From assembly GCA_015680685.1 (NCBI GenBank), contig MNCI01038292.1, positions 11,325-57,595 on the forward strand: DNA of 46,271 nt, read 5' to 3'. Origin of the DNA: Gnetum montanum (taxonomy: Eukaryota; Streptophyta; Gnetopsida; Gnetales; Gnetaceae). Position 1 is the first letter of the stretch; each line of letters begins with the position of its first letter. A program made the translations under genes and the position numbers. The notes below the pieces were generated by a model. The model had not been told where the DNA came from. It saw only the letters and a list, made by a program, of their open reading frames with translations, and searched no databases. Shown piece after piece: positions 34,130 to 44,780 of this stretch.

Positions 34130-34960
34130 ACGACACCCTCCTGCAGTTGTTTGCGCTTTGTGAGATGCAGACCGGTCACCTAGATGGCTCCTCGGGAGCC
34201 CTACAGAACATAAGGCCTCCGATAGCCGGCTAGCTGGCTTATTCTACAGTTGTCTTGCATGCGTTCTCTAGCTCATCTCATGTGGTACAGATTAGTTGAT
34301 TCGACGGTCCCTCCAAGATCCTACAAGATGCAAAGCCTGCTTGATCGCTAGTTAGTTCGCCCGTCATATAGTTATCTTGCATGCGTTCTAGACCCCACCT
34401 CATGTGGAACAGACCGGTCACTTTGATGGTCCCTTGGGGATCTTGCAAGATGCAAAGCCTTCTAGGTTAGCTCACTCACCTTATGGTAGCCTCTCAAGCC
34501 TTCTACACCCCGATATACACTAGCGTAGACTCGACACCATCTACAGTTGTTTATGTGTTGTACGGTGTAGATCGGTCACCTCGATGGTCCCTCTGGGACC
34601 CTATGGGACATAAAGCCTTCTGACAATGAGTTAGTTTTCCTTCCCTTTTACAGTAGTCTTGCACATGCTCTACACCCTAGCTCATGTAAGCGTAAACATG
34701 ACACCCTTCTGCGGTTGTTTGTGCCTTATGTAGTGTAGGTCGGTCACCTCAATGGTCCCTCTAGGATCCTGTGAGACATAAAGCCTTCTTAATCGCTTGT
34801 CAATTGAACTTGACTTACGATAGACTTGCATGTGCTCTATACCTCATCACACACTAGCATAAATGTTACACCCTTCGTGGTTGTTTACGCTTTGTGTGGT
34901 ACAAATCGGTTGCCTCGAAGGTTCCTCCAGAATCTAGCAAGACGTAAAGCCACCTTTGGT
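34130..34960 (+). repeat. Leader tandem repeat, six units of 122-168 bp
   Basis: Units centre on GACCGGTCACCTCGATGGTC followed by CCTC-GGATCCT and GACATAAAGCCTTC. The cores start near 34,166, 34,288, 34,410, 34,568, 34,736 and 34,903, so the spacing is 122, 122, 158, 168 and 167 bp. The longer spacing comes from an extra CATGTAAGCGTAAACATGACACC-like segment. Between the cores is a TCTTGCATGCGTTCTA block. Confidence 0.85.
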
Positions 34961-35016
34961 TGCTTTTCTAGCACTTTTGTTCTATTTGCATTTTTTGCAT
35001 AATTACTTGCTTAGAA

Positions 35017-38000
35017 ATGGCTTCCGCCACCACCACTATTGACACCTTCAATGTGGAGGTTCCCTTCATGGTTCAAGGCATCACTCATGCTGAACAACCA
35101 CTGAACCCCACGATGGAAGCATGTCGATCTCTCAGAATCCAAAACAGAGGACCTAAGGGATTAGCCCAGCAACACGAGCATTATAGTTTCCTTTGTCTAA
35201 AGGTGTAGGCTAACCTGCCCTTTGATTTACACGAACTTGAGAAAAAATGTAGCTTCGAGTTCACTTATTACAATGGGAAGGAATTCGTTCCTACCTCGGG
35301 CGTTCCTATGGTTTTAACGTAAGCATATCAAAGGCTTTTGGACCAATTGATCTAGTTGGCTAGACCTAGGAAGCAACCAGACACTGCGTCCAACCAGGAT
35401 GATGCCTTTCAAGATGGGCAGGAGGAGCTTGATTCCCAATCTGAAGAAGGGGGTCAAGTCAACCCCATTCTTATCCCGCCTACCAAGTCCTTCTAGGCCA
35501 ACCCATTGTCTGTCAATGCCCCCTTTGTCATCACGCCTATGCTTTAGCAGCCTACGAGTGCAACTATAATGGGTAGCCATGCCACATACTCAACGTATCA
35601 TCACCCCTATTCCCCAGTTGTGCTCGCAGCAACTATGCCACCGCAAGCTATTTATCAGCATGTTCCTATAGTGTGAAACACGCCTATCACGGCTACCCTA
35701 CCACATGTCCATATTGTACCTACTTTGCAACCACACATAACTTCTATGCTGATTCCTATGTATGCATCTATTCTACCAATTGTGGTGAGCCTGGGCCCAT
35801 CCACGTGGTGGACCCTGTTTACCTCTTCGTCTGTTCTACAACCATCGCAGATGTCTCACTACATTCACCCTCAGGCCTACCCAACCCCGCAAACAGTACA
35901 TTCTGGCATGAGGCCATGGTCTGTCCCACTGCTAACCCAAACAGCCTATCCGACGACTCAACCTGCTATTATTGCTTTGACAATACCACCCACCAGGTGG
36001 TGGACAATGCAAACAGCACCTTTAGTGGGGGAGGCTCCAACAGTGTCACTAATGGGTCAAACTACCACTGCCACCATGCCACATGTAGGAGTTGCCTCTA
36101 TAGTCCCTCAGCCATCTACAATGTTGTTGGGTCTAGACCAAGCATTTCAGCTCATCCAAACCCTAACTAAGGAAGTAAAATGCCTCAAACCCTAAACCCT
36201 AAACCGTGTCAACCCTGCAATCCCTGCTTTGATATTACCACCCGGGATGTCCNCTGTCAACCCTGCAATCCCTGCTTTGATATTACCACCCGGGATGTCC
36301 CTCCTACACTTCACGAAGTACAATGAGAAAGGGGATCCCAATACACGTCTCGTCATTTTTCGGTCAGAGTATTTGCTATTGCAACAATGGCCGCATATGA
36401 TCATTCACATCTTCGCCATGTCCCTAGCTAGGAAAGCCCTAGAATGGTACCACGCGTTGCCACGTTCATCCATTTCAACTTTGAAAGAACACTTAACCTA
36501 GTTTGTGACATGCTTCAAGTACAACTTCAAGCTAGAAACCACGCTGGAACAGCTAATGGGTGTGAAACAAGGCCTACTAGAACCAGTCCAAAAATTCATT
36601 CAAAGTTGGAGCGTGACCCTTAATGAAATCCGTGAGCCCATCATGGAGGCTCACTTGTTAGCCATCTTTAAGGGTGCAGTGAATGACTTCAATAAGTCCA
36701 AGCTGTATTACCTCACTCTAGGCTCTCATAGTGAAGCTTTCACTTAGACGAAAAGCATACAAGATGTGGCCGAGGTGAGCAAAGACCTGGCCTACATCAC
36801 TTACAAGAATAGCTTTGCAAAGAAGAACAAGGGTAAGGCCCTAACAACCATAGTGGCCACTGTGGCAACTGAGGCTAAGCCCAAACCTAGCAACAACGGA
36901 AGCAATAATAACAAGAAATCGGTCATACCTGCGGCTGACTCTACACCCAAAGTAGGCCAAACACCACAACCTGTTGCACCTGCACCCAAGACATCTGCAT
37001 ACACTAAACCCAACTTCGAGCGCAAAGATCATTCTAAATACACTCCACTGCCTCTCAAACCTTTAGAATTCCTAAAAAAACTATTGGAGGAAGGATACAT
37101 CCAACACAAGTAGATGTTGGAGGAAGCAAACATGAGATGTCGATGCTACTACGAGCTCCTTAGGAATCCCTCTTTGCCCCTACCCAATGAGCCTCCAGTT
37201 CCTAGGGGTTTTAGGCTAGATAGGTTTTATGACTACCACCAACTATGTGGTCACACCATGGATTATTTCCTGTAATTGCAGGATGACATCCAAAGATTAA
37301 TCGTACAAGGAAAGCTGGTGCTAGATAAAAGTAACCCCGTACGCCCTGAAAATGAATCTATGTATGTCTACATAGATCCCCTCAATGCCAATAATTCTAG
37401 TTACATAATCAATGCCATTGATATTGACAATGATCCCACACCATCCTTCCAGCCGTTTGTGATTTGTGTGCCTCAGCGTAATGCACCAATACCACCAATG
37501 GTTGGTCCAAGTTCGCAGTCACCCTTCATCTTGAAAGTCCCACCATGGGAATCTACCTCCGCACTACTTGTTGATGAGGCCACACGATCCTATTAGTTAA
37601 CACCTCTAGCCCCATTCATCATCGGGGGGGCAACGTCTTCGACAACCCCCATCCCATGCAACAACATCAAACAGCCTTCTCGCCCCACAAGGCAAGAAGT
37701 CCATTTGGTGGATGAAATGTTGAAGGAAAATACCATCAAAAGTATCTCCAAGCTTACACCTTCACCACTCGTATTTACACCTTCATCACCAAAGATGAAG
37801 GTCGACATGATTACATAGCCTGAATTATCTTGTCGACAAGATCTAAACCTAGGTCCAAGGTCGTCTCTCCTCGAGAAATTCATCTTCTAGGACTAATCGA
37901 AGAGGAGGAAAGTCTCAAACAGGCTGGCGACCAAGACTTCTTGGACACCCTCACCTAGGTCGAGCAAGCCCTAAAGCAGAAAAATGCTACATTGAGCTGG

Positions 38001-38220
38001 TACGACCTAGTCATGACATCTGTACCTCACCACGAGGATCTAGTCTGCATGTTAGTAGCGATTCCAATTGACGAAAACATGCCAGTGGAAGAGGAAGTGA
38101 TCCACTCGGTTATACTCCCCTCTATACCCACGGAGTCCACAATACCTCAATTAACTTTCAGCAGTGATGCCATTAAGGAAGAGCCCGAAGGAGCTCAAGT
38201 GACTACGATGCCTCTCTTCA
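35017..38220 (+). pseudogene. gag of element 2, interrupted by stops
   Basis: One frame runs from an ATG at 35,017 (MASATTTIDTFNVEVPF) to 37,596 with about a dozen in-frame stops, mostly TAG. The N-terminal ~60 codons match the inverted fragment. A Pro/Thr/Gln-rich stretch spans about 35.5-36.15 kb. The capsid core is at 36.29-36.75 kb: FTKYNEKGDPNTRLVIF, LLLQQWPHMIIHIFAMSL, ARKALEWYHALPRSSIS, LEPVQKFIQSW and AHLLAIFKGAVNDFNKSKLY. A basic Lys-rich stretch follows, then a knuckle-like FYDYHQLCGHTMDY (about 37.23 kb) whose first and last Cys are lost, and LQDDIQRLIVQGKLVL. A frame change near 37.8-37.9 kb precedes the protease. A 46-bp assembly duplication adds 16 codons at 36.25 kb. Confidence 0.85.
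36207..36300. other. Assembly gap: single N between identical 46-bp flanks
   Basis: The 46 bases at 36,207-36,252 recur exactly at 36,255-36,300 around an N at 36,253. As with the gap at 4394, this looks like unmerged contig overlap. Removing one copy keeps the gag frame, because 48 bases are added. Confidence 0.85.
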
Positions 38221-38837
38221 TCACAATTTAGGTCGACCAACACAAAATCCAAAGGGTACACATCAATGATGGGGCTGCCACAAACGTCATTTCCTTCCCT
38301 ATTATAGATAAGTTGGGATTGGTTGACCAGATTAAACCAACGGTGACATCGTGTCTAAGGTCCTTCAAAGGGGCATGCATCTTAGTGAAGGGCACAGTTC
38401 ACGTAAACTTCGTAGCAGGGGACCAGTTCCCTATAGATGCAACGTTCATCATGGTTGAAGAAATGCCCGGGTTTAACCCGATCTTGGGAAGATCATGGTT
38501 AGCACAACTTAGGGTTATCTCCTTGCTTATACACTAGGAAATCAACTTACCATATGCAGGTAGGGAGGTGATAATCCATGGTGATGGAGTGGTAATGCAA
38601 ACAATCAGCAAACTAGGCATGAAACAGGGTTCAGAAGTTATAACCTCTGAAGATGAAGTGCCTATTCATGCATGCATTAATCATGCATTGAAGGGATCAG
38701 TCCAACGAGCTGACCCTCAAAATGAAAACACATGGGTTGAGTGGTGCTTCCAAGCAAAGGATAGTGATATGAGTGGGGGCCCTAGCAGAATGCCTCGACC
38801 TTACATTCCAATCAACCCACGAAATGTCAATAGGTAG
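38221..38837 (+). pseudogene. Aspartic protease (retropepsin) domain of element 2
   Basis: VHINDGAATNVISFPIIDKL (about 38.26 kb) is the active-site block, with Asn-Asp-Gly-Ala where related elements have Asp-x-Gly-Ala or Asn-Asp-Gly. It is followed by KGTVHVNFVAGDQFPIDATF and EEMPGFNPILGRSWL, the I-L-G block of retropepsins, then INLPYAGREVIIHGDG. Stops occur at 38,229 and 38,536. The tail runs to a stop at 38,835-38,837 (PRNVNR-stop), after which no RT follows. Length and order match the protease of element 1. Confidence 0.8.
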
Positions 38838-38940
38838 CTATGCATACCATAGCAACCTTATGACTTCCCACCTAGTTGCTATCCTTGCACATTTGCCGTT
38901 TCCTTATCTTTTCAATATGCTGTCCGTTCGGCATGATACG

Positions 38941-39055
38941 CTATGGCCGGAAATGACCTAAAACTAGCGTTGTCACCTTTCGCTTTAACCTATTATGCAA
39001 TGGCCCGAAATGGCCCAAAACTAGCAATAGCCCGAGATGGCCTAAAACTAGCATA
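38941..39055 (+). repeat. Core-repeat array of element 2 (short)
   Basis: Four units of the type ATGGCCNGAAATGNCCTAAAACTAGC, sharing the AAACTAGC core with the three arrays of element 1 and occupying the same place, between the protease stop and the antisense gene. Confidence 0.75.
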
Positions 39056-39197
39056 TAAAAGCATGAAAACTTTACATAGTATACAAGTTAATACAAAATC
39101 AATTTCTTGCCTAAATTTTTTCATTTCATTCAAAATTTTTGCCCATTGGTAGTGTTTGCAAAATTTTCAAAAATTTTCAAAAAAAAGTCCCATGCTA

Positions 39198-42100
39198 TCA
39201 TGGGTTATCTCTGTTCGCATCACCTTTGTCGTTTGCCTCCGCTTCATCTACTTGTGCATCTCCCGCTCCTATGTTGCCTCCTGCCAGATCTTCATTTCCT
39301 CCCTCCATGGGTCTCACACCTTCGTTGTGAGCCTGTATCCTAGAAATGAAGTAGTTAGCTAGGGCAACAAATGTAATAAATGCTAACTATAGCATAACAT
39401 TAAAGCAACTAACCTAAGGGGAGCCTGCATTGGTCTCAAGGTGTATCTGGTCTAGACCAAGCCTGAGGTGACGCCAAATCTCCTCTATCAAAATGTCCAT
39501 CCAACACCTGTCACTAGGCTCAGCATTCATAGTGGAAACTTTCTCCCTTTCCAAGGTCGTCCACTTTAGAGGTTCTAGGGAAAGGGAGGCGATTGCAATC
39601 TCTCCTATAGGAAGGTTCACCCTTAAGTCAGGAGATTCTATGACCTTCACCTACTCTTTAAACTTAGCATAGGCCTTTAAAGCACCAATGGCCTTCACGA
39701 ATGTTTCGTATGAGAATGCCTCCACAGTAGCATCTTTATACAATCTCCGATGGATTTCGTTTTCTAGCTTGTATGTACGTTTGTCATCCCTCTAGTTTTT
39801 TCCCCATTCGAAGACCTTAGCGTTGATGTCCTTCATATCCTGTCACTTCTGGGCTAGCAAGTCCATCTACATCTATTATTCAACTATCTCGTAGGTGGAC
39901 TCAATGTTTTGATGAACGACAGTCTAAAACCTAGCGTAGTTGTCTATAGCCTTTTTCAAATAAATAGAGTTAGGGATATGGTTTATGAGGTAATTAATCC
40001 TCAACCTAAGGTTCTCCACCTCAACGGTCAGTTCAGCCTCTCTCTACTCAGCCCTTTGGACCTGTTTCCACAGATCCTCATTGACGCATCTACACTCCCA
40101 TAGAGAGCACGCCGAGTGCCAGACTCATTTGTAAGCCTCATCAAACATATGACGAGACACCTTAGTCATGTCAGGTAAGAGTGTGGGTATGGTGCCAACC
40201 TCTAGAGGTCACACTAGATCCCACTTGAGCTGAGAGGCTATCCAGTGCATAGAGCGTAGTAATCATGTTAGCATAACATAATTAACAAACTCGAAAGTTT
40301 CAGCGTAGCAACATAAGGACAGTTAACACTCCTACTTACCCACACGAGGGTCCTCCTACTGAAGACGTTTGATCATGCCATCGACAAATCCCCAAATGCA
40401 AACTTGTCAGGGACTTCAGCCCATGACTCCGTACGAGGTAGGGGAGGTCCTGAGACATTAGCAGTAGCACCTATTACATGATTAAGTATGTCAGCAATGG
40501 CTAAAATAGACTATGGTAAGGCACACACAAAGCCTAACTCACTAGCATCCGGCTGCACTCTTTCTTGTTGCCGATGCAAGAAGATCGCGGTAGGCTTGAT
40601 AGAAGGCCTGACCAACTCCATGAAAGCCCCTACCTCATGTGCTGGTTCCTTTCCTTTTAGGAGACTAGTGTCTTTTTTTATTTTGGGAAGGTACCTCTTC
40701 ATTGGTAGGAAGAGGCTCCCTAATGACAAGAGCCCCTATCCTAGAGATAGGAGCTCCATTATTCCTGACCGAGGCCCTTTCCTCCAAAAGTAGGGCCCCC
40801 GCATCTTTATTTGTCATCCCCATCCTGAGGGCAACACTTCCTCATTGCCTGCTTCTTCGTCTTCTTCTTCTTCTACTCACAAAAGGGCATACATATGTCA
40901 ATTCAAAACAAGTTAACTCAAAATAGATGCCACGCTATGATGCACTGCCTAACGAAACATAGAATAGCAGACAATAGCAAAGTAAACATTATATAAAAAA
41001 TGCTTACCAATGGGGGGTTGCGTTTGTTGCAACTTGAACCGCAGTCTTCGTCCCTCCTCTTCATGAGGGCTTTCCCTGGCTAGGGGAGGTCTCTTCCTTC
41101 GTAGCTCCACAAGCATAGTCTCAGCTATGAGACGTTCACCCTATATCACGTTGTTGGTTATGACAGGGGATGTCTCTCCTACGCTGTCTTGGCCACGAGC
41201 ACTACGAATTTCCAGACCTTTACTCGTTATAGAAAACAACTCCCTGACCATTTCTGGGGGATCCTGGGCTTGCATAGTTCAAAGGACCTATCGAATCCAT
41301 GGCTTGGGAATCTGTTCATGATCTAGCTCAGACTAGACTCCATCCTCTTGGACCACCAGGAACTCTACGAAGTGCTTTAAACAGACTATGTAGAAGGCAT
41401 CGTATACGTTAGAGCAGGACTCCATTTGCTCACAGAGTCCCAAAATCTCAGCCTACAAATCACTACATAGGTTTGGCCCAGTTGTAACAGGCCCCCTCCT
41501 CCATGATTTTCCACATTACCCAAGCCTGCTCAAGCCCTAGAACCTTCCCTTGGGTGAGCAGTTGAGGGAATGCATGGGCATGGAAAATCAGGTATATCCC
41601 CATGGCAGGACCTTCCTTAAGCTTTTCCATAGGGAACCTCCTTCACTCCTTGGTGAGCCTTAGCCACTCCTCGATATGCTGCTTCTGAAGGATCAACTCC
41701 TACTTGCTCTTAGACACCACATTGGCACCATCAGCAAGGATGCCAAACAAATCCTCAAATAGCTGGTCATTGATGTCAATGACCACCCGCACACCCTGCA
41801 CGTACGTACAAAAACAACTCACCTGCCCAAAGAAGGAGTTGACCAAGGAGAGCATCTTGGTAGTAGAGACACCCAAATTTGGAGCCATGAACAAATCCAT
41901 AAGCCCAGCCCTTCATATTTTCTTGAGTAAGGGGTCTAGAGCCCCTCGTTCTAACCAGCTCCAGCTTACCGCTACTTCACCATATTTGAAGTAGATGTTT
42001 CCCCTTTGCCTCTTGGCAGTTACCACCATCACCTCACGAGGCTTCTTCATTCCTGCAATAATGTTCACCAAACATACTTATCATAACAATGCAGAAAATG

Positions 42101-43608
42101 TAAAAAAAGTAAAAAATAAAAACACTTGAGCATGTGGTGCCTACCTGTTAACCCACTAGGTCTATAGGGTGATGGGAATAGCGGGAGTTCAACTGCTAGA
42201 ACTACTTTGAGCATGACCTGCTTGAAATGTTCTCTCCACTCCTTATCTAGCCAACCCTTCACCCTACACTGACTGTAGAAAATGGTAAGTATGCATAGGT
42301 AGGACTAGTATTCCCCCTCCCCCCGCAATGACCAATAACGCTTGCCCGCAAGCTCTTAGCAGAGGCAAATTCCTATAGGGCTGGTTGCGTCATGGCTAAC
42401 TCACCCAACTAGTCATGAACCCCGTCATCATCAATATAGAACCTGGTAATAAGCACATACTATTAGCACTCATCCAGGTATGGCCGATGTTGCACAACCA
42501 AGCAAAGCAAAGACGTGAAACTCACCCACCAACACAATAGATGGTCCCTTGTGGGTTCTAAAAGTATGTTGCCATGTGGTGCGTGAGGTACAATGTGTTG
42601 TACTAGTGATAACATTGGTATTCTGGCATGTCCTAGATCTAGGTTAAATGCCACAACCTTGTTGAGTGTTGGGTGGACCCCCCTCCCAGCCTACTTGTAG
42701 TCGCATTGTCGGAAAGGTATCTCAGGATGCCCCGATTTTCCCCTGGTAGCATGGCTTCTATTATGCCAGATTCCTGCATCTTGTCTAAGGAAGACCAAAC
42801 GATCACACTAAAGTGATTGAGAAGGAATTGCAAGATGTCTCATGCCCCTTCCCTGAACCAAACCACTCAATCTCCCACACGTATCGGGGGAGGAGGAACA
42901 TTGGCCATAGGTCTGCCCACATGACATAGGACCCCTCCAAGGTCCAGAACGATCATCCTAGACCTTGGCCCTGCCCTGCATGATGCAACCAGCAAATATT
43001 GGCATCACATTTGAATACAATACATGCACAATGTAGCAGTGCCTAGCAGACCATAAATATAGCATAGCATAACCCCTTGTCCATACATAGCGTAGCAATG
43101 ATGTGAAAGCCTAGCATAGTGAGAACATGTAAATAGCTTAGCATAGCAGCAAAACAACTAACAACATACTCAAACAAAACACGTGTCGCGGCACCACATC
43201 ACACATAACCAAACCCTCCTAAGGATTTTACGTCATGACATGACAATGTCAAACAACTTAAATGGTCCCAGCCCCACAGTCACAACAACCGTAGCGGTGG
43301 CAATGGCCTTGCATACAATCACGACGAAACCCTTGCACAATAGCCACGACCAAAAGAAAAAAGACGCCATGGTAACACAAAGGCTAAAATAACATGGCTG
43401 CAGAAAATACAAATAGAAAAAAAAATAAGACAAAAAACTAGAGCAGAAAGCAGTAGAACGCACAAAATGAAAAAAGGTAAGGAGCCATGAAAACTCACTG
43501 GGTCAACAATGTGCTCTCTTGCGCTAGAACACGCTCTTGTGGCGCACGCCTCAAGGTATTTTTCACCTCCCTGACCTTTGCAAGTACCAAATGAGTTTTA
43601 GGAGCCAT
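39198..43608 (-). pseudogene. Antisense multi-exon gene, copy 2 (FCP1/HAD-like plus transposon-associated-like region)
   Basis: Proposed exons on the minus strand: E1 43,608-43,499 (MAPKTHLVLAKV, donor CCCA|GTGAGT); E2 42,975-42,526; E3 42,442-42,145; E4 42,052-41,008; E5 40,872-40,340; E6 about 40,255-39,414; E7 39,339-39,198 (ends DANRDNP-stop). Introns 1, 2, 3, 4 and 6 have GT...AG ends; intron 3 is 92 nt with acceptor TTGCAG. E2 is an FCP1-like domain. E4 carries YFKYGEVAVSWSWLERGALD, GLMDLFMAPNLGVSTTKML, FFGQVSCFCTYVQGVRVVID and EDLFGILADGANVV, laid out like plant-mobile-domain proteins, then ELRRKRPPLARESPHEEEGR. E6 is charged and helix-like (RLYKDATVEAFSYETFVKAI). Several stops and a frame change near 41.49 kb disable it. 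The acceptor before E6 reads TAC where TAG is expected. Function unknown. Confidence 0.65.
42526..42975 (-). other. FCP1/TIM50-like HAD domain exon, copy 2
   Basis: Continuing from E1 in phase 2, the exon reads MIVLDLGGVLCHVGRP (motif I; the first Asp is present, the second replaced by Gly), VVWFREGA, ILQFLLNHFSVIVWSSLDKM, IIEAMLPGENRGILRYLSDN, STRLWHLT, DMPEYQCYH, YNTLYLTHHMATYF and NPQGTIYCV. After the next intron comes YIDDDGVHD and LGELA. Plant FCP1/TIM50-type HAD proteins show the same order: Leu-Asp-Leu-Asn-Gly-x-Leu, Phe-x-Val-x-Val-Trp-Ser-Ser, Leu-Trp, Asn-Thr-Leu-Leu-Ile-Asp-Asp and Asn-Pro. The Asp-Asp of the last catalytic motif is Thr-His here. Exon length is 450 nt against 451 nt in copy 1. 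Confidence 0.65.
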
Positions 43609-44300
43609 GCCCCTACTTGCAGATTTACGAGCTTCGCTTTATTAATTCACCTCGCTAATCAATTAACACAATTGCTTCACGCTCTGAGGTCATCGTGTGC
43701 TTCAATGAGGATTCTGCGCTTTTACGATGAAAGTGGCAAAATTACGAAGGTTCAATCGCTATTTATGGTAGTAGTGGAAAAATGGGAAAACTTTTCTCTG
43801 CCACTTCCTACTCGCCAACTGCTTCCTCTTATGTTTCTCATGTTGTTGCTTTATCGTTTTTGTCTGTTCCTTGCCATTGGAGACGTGCTGTTAAGAATCT
43901 TCTTGAGCTTTTGCAGAAAATAAGAGCCTTAGCATATTGCTGTAAATCGGTGAAAATTTACCCCCTGCAAAAGCTTCCCGAAAGTTCTAGCGGAATACAC
44001 TATTCTCCTACAAAATCTTCGTTTTATGTAAGGGATGCAGTGGCTCTGCACGTGAAAATTCGTATGAAAGATCGAAATTAGAGGATTGATGTCTAGAGAG
44101 AAAGTATTGGCCCCTCTGCAGTAACGTTAGACTCGTACCTGGCCTGGGTTTTGGAAAATAAAATGAACACTCAACTTGGATGGTATTGTAGAAGTTATTA
44201 GCCCTAGGCCAGAGCAAAGTTACGATGATTTTGTGTGTGCATGAATAAAGACAATGCAGGCAAAATCAGTGGCCAAATGTGAAGCCAATCTGCAACAAAG
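43609..44300. other. Flanking DNA beyond element 2, no gene recognised
   Basis: Sequence character changes: CAG/CTG and CG are no longer scarce and no element homology remains. Two overlapping plus-strand frames (43,537-43,923 and 43,782-44,081) are open for about 100-128 codons but share no motif I know. The upstream promoter of the antisense gene, if intact, would lie here. Confidence 0.4.
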
Positions 44301-44319
44301 AAAAACAAATGGGCATTAC

Positions 44320-44562
44320 CTACACATAGCAATATCTTGATGGTAATCCTTTCAATGGCGGGAAATCTACAATCTCTTGAAGTGCCAAATGTTTTTTGAA
44401 ATTGTAGACAGTTGAAGGTAGTTGCTGTAAATTCCAACAACTACGTCTATGTAGGTATCTTAGTTGTTGAAGGTTCCTTAGATATGAGAAGCTATTACAA
44501 ACTACCAACACAAGTCCTACCACTTTTCTATAGCCCAGAAATGTGCTTAATAGCAACATCAA
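44320..44562 (-). pseudogene. Leucine-rich-repeat-like fragment
   Basis: The minus-strand frame reads SFSYLRNLQQLRYLHRRSCW then NLQQLPSTVYNFKKHLAL and FPPLKGLPSRY. The spacing Leu-x-x-Leu-x-x-Leu-x-Tyr-Leu...Cys-x-x-Leu-x-x-Leu-Pro-Ser is that of plant NLR (TIR- or CC-NB-LRR) leucine-rich repeats, in which LPS and PPLKGLP are common. Only about two repeats are seen and no NB-ARC part is nearby, so this would be a detached remnant. Assignment is by pattern and could be chance. Confidence 0.35.
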
Positions 44563-44780
44563 TCCAAAAAAATAGCAAAAATCAGAGAAAATTCATGGCC
44601 TGCATTAAGCCTTAGCAATACCACCATTACCGATGAATCCGAAGGAATGTAACCGCGAACCATCACTGAGGATTTACAAGAAGATGTGGTAGCTAGCAAA
44701 AAACCATGCTCAAAAGTAGTTCCAACTACTGCGGGAGGTGCAACTTGCAGGATGAGTTCAGCGGAGGCGTGGTTGCGCAT
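44559..44780 (-). CDS. Short open frame, possibly a gene fragment
   Basis: 73 codons (start MRNHASAELILQ) with balanced amino-acid composition, unlike the AT-rich frames elsewhere. The stretch GTTFEHGFLLATTSSCKSS with GYIPSDSSV after it is faintly like the start of a mature proteasome beta-5 subunit (Gly-Thr-Thr...Ala-Asp-Ser...Gly-Tyr-Ile), but the diagnostic Asp-Ser-Arg is absent. I give it no name. It overlaps the LRR-like frame by four bases. Confidence 0.2.
   Translation of the reverse strand: MRNHASAELILQVAPPAVVGTTFEHGFLLATTSSCKSSVMVRGYIPSDSSVMVVLLRLNAGHEFSLIFAIFLD

Larger units (their letters stand above)
32303..43615 (+). mobile_element. Element 2: Tat-like Ty3/gypsy retrotransposon with antisense gene, pol missing
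   Basis: LTR, primer-binding-like site, leader repeats, gag, protease, core-repeat array and antisense gene, all in the order seen in element 1 and its inverted relative. No RT, RNase H, integrase or 3' LTR follows: just beyond the antisense start codon (43,608) the sequence turns into unrelated DNA. It is better preserved than element 1. It could be truncated, or a nonautonomous derivative that depends on pol from relatives. Confidence 0.75.

Noticed and set aside
36187-36204. Telomere-type AAACCCTAAACCCTAAACC in gag of element 2
   Set aside because: Only about 2.5 units, inside a reading frame and with no counterpart in element 1; chance or local slippage explains it better than an interstitial telomere.
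36801-37032. Minus-strand frames rich in Leu/Val/Gly opposite gag
   Set aside because: They are the complement of the Lys/Thr/Ala-rich gag linker and have no independent support.
38256-38294. Loss of protease activity in element 2 from Asn-Asp-Gly-Ala at the active site
   Set aside because: Related plant elements vary at this position, so the order Asn-Asp may be normal for the family; catalytic loss cannot be claimed from this motif alone.
43233-43463. Minus-strand frame with Phe/Leu/Tyr-rich start, resembling a signal or membrane segment
   Set aside because: It falls within the proposed first intron of antisense copy 2 and its hydrophobicity comes from the polypyrimidine tract.
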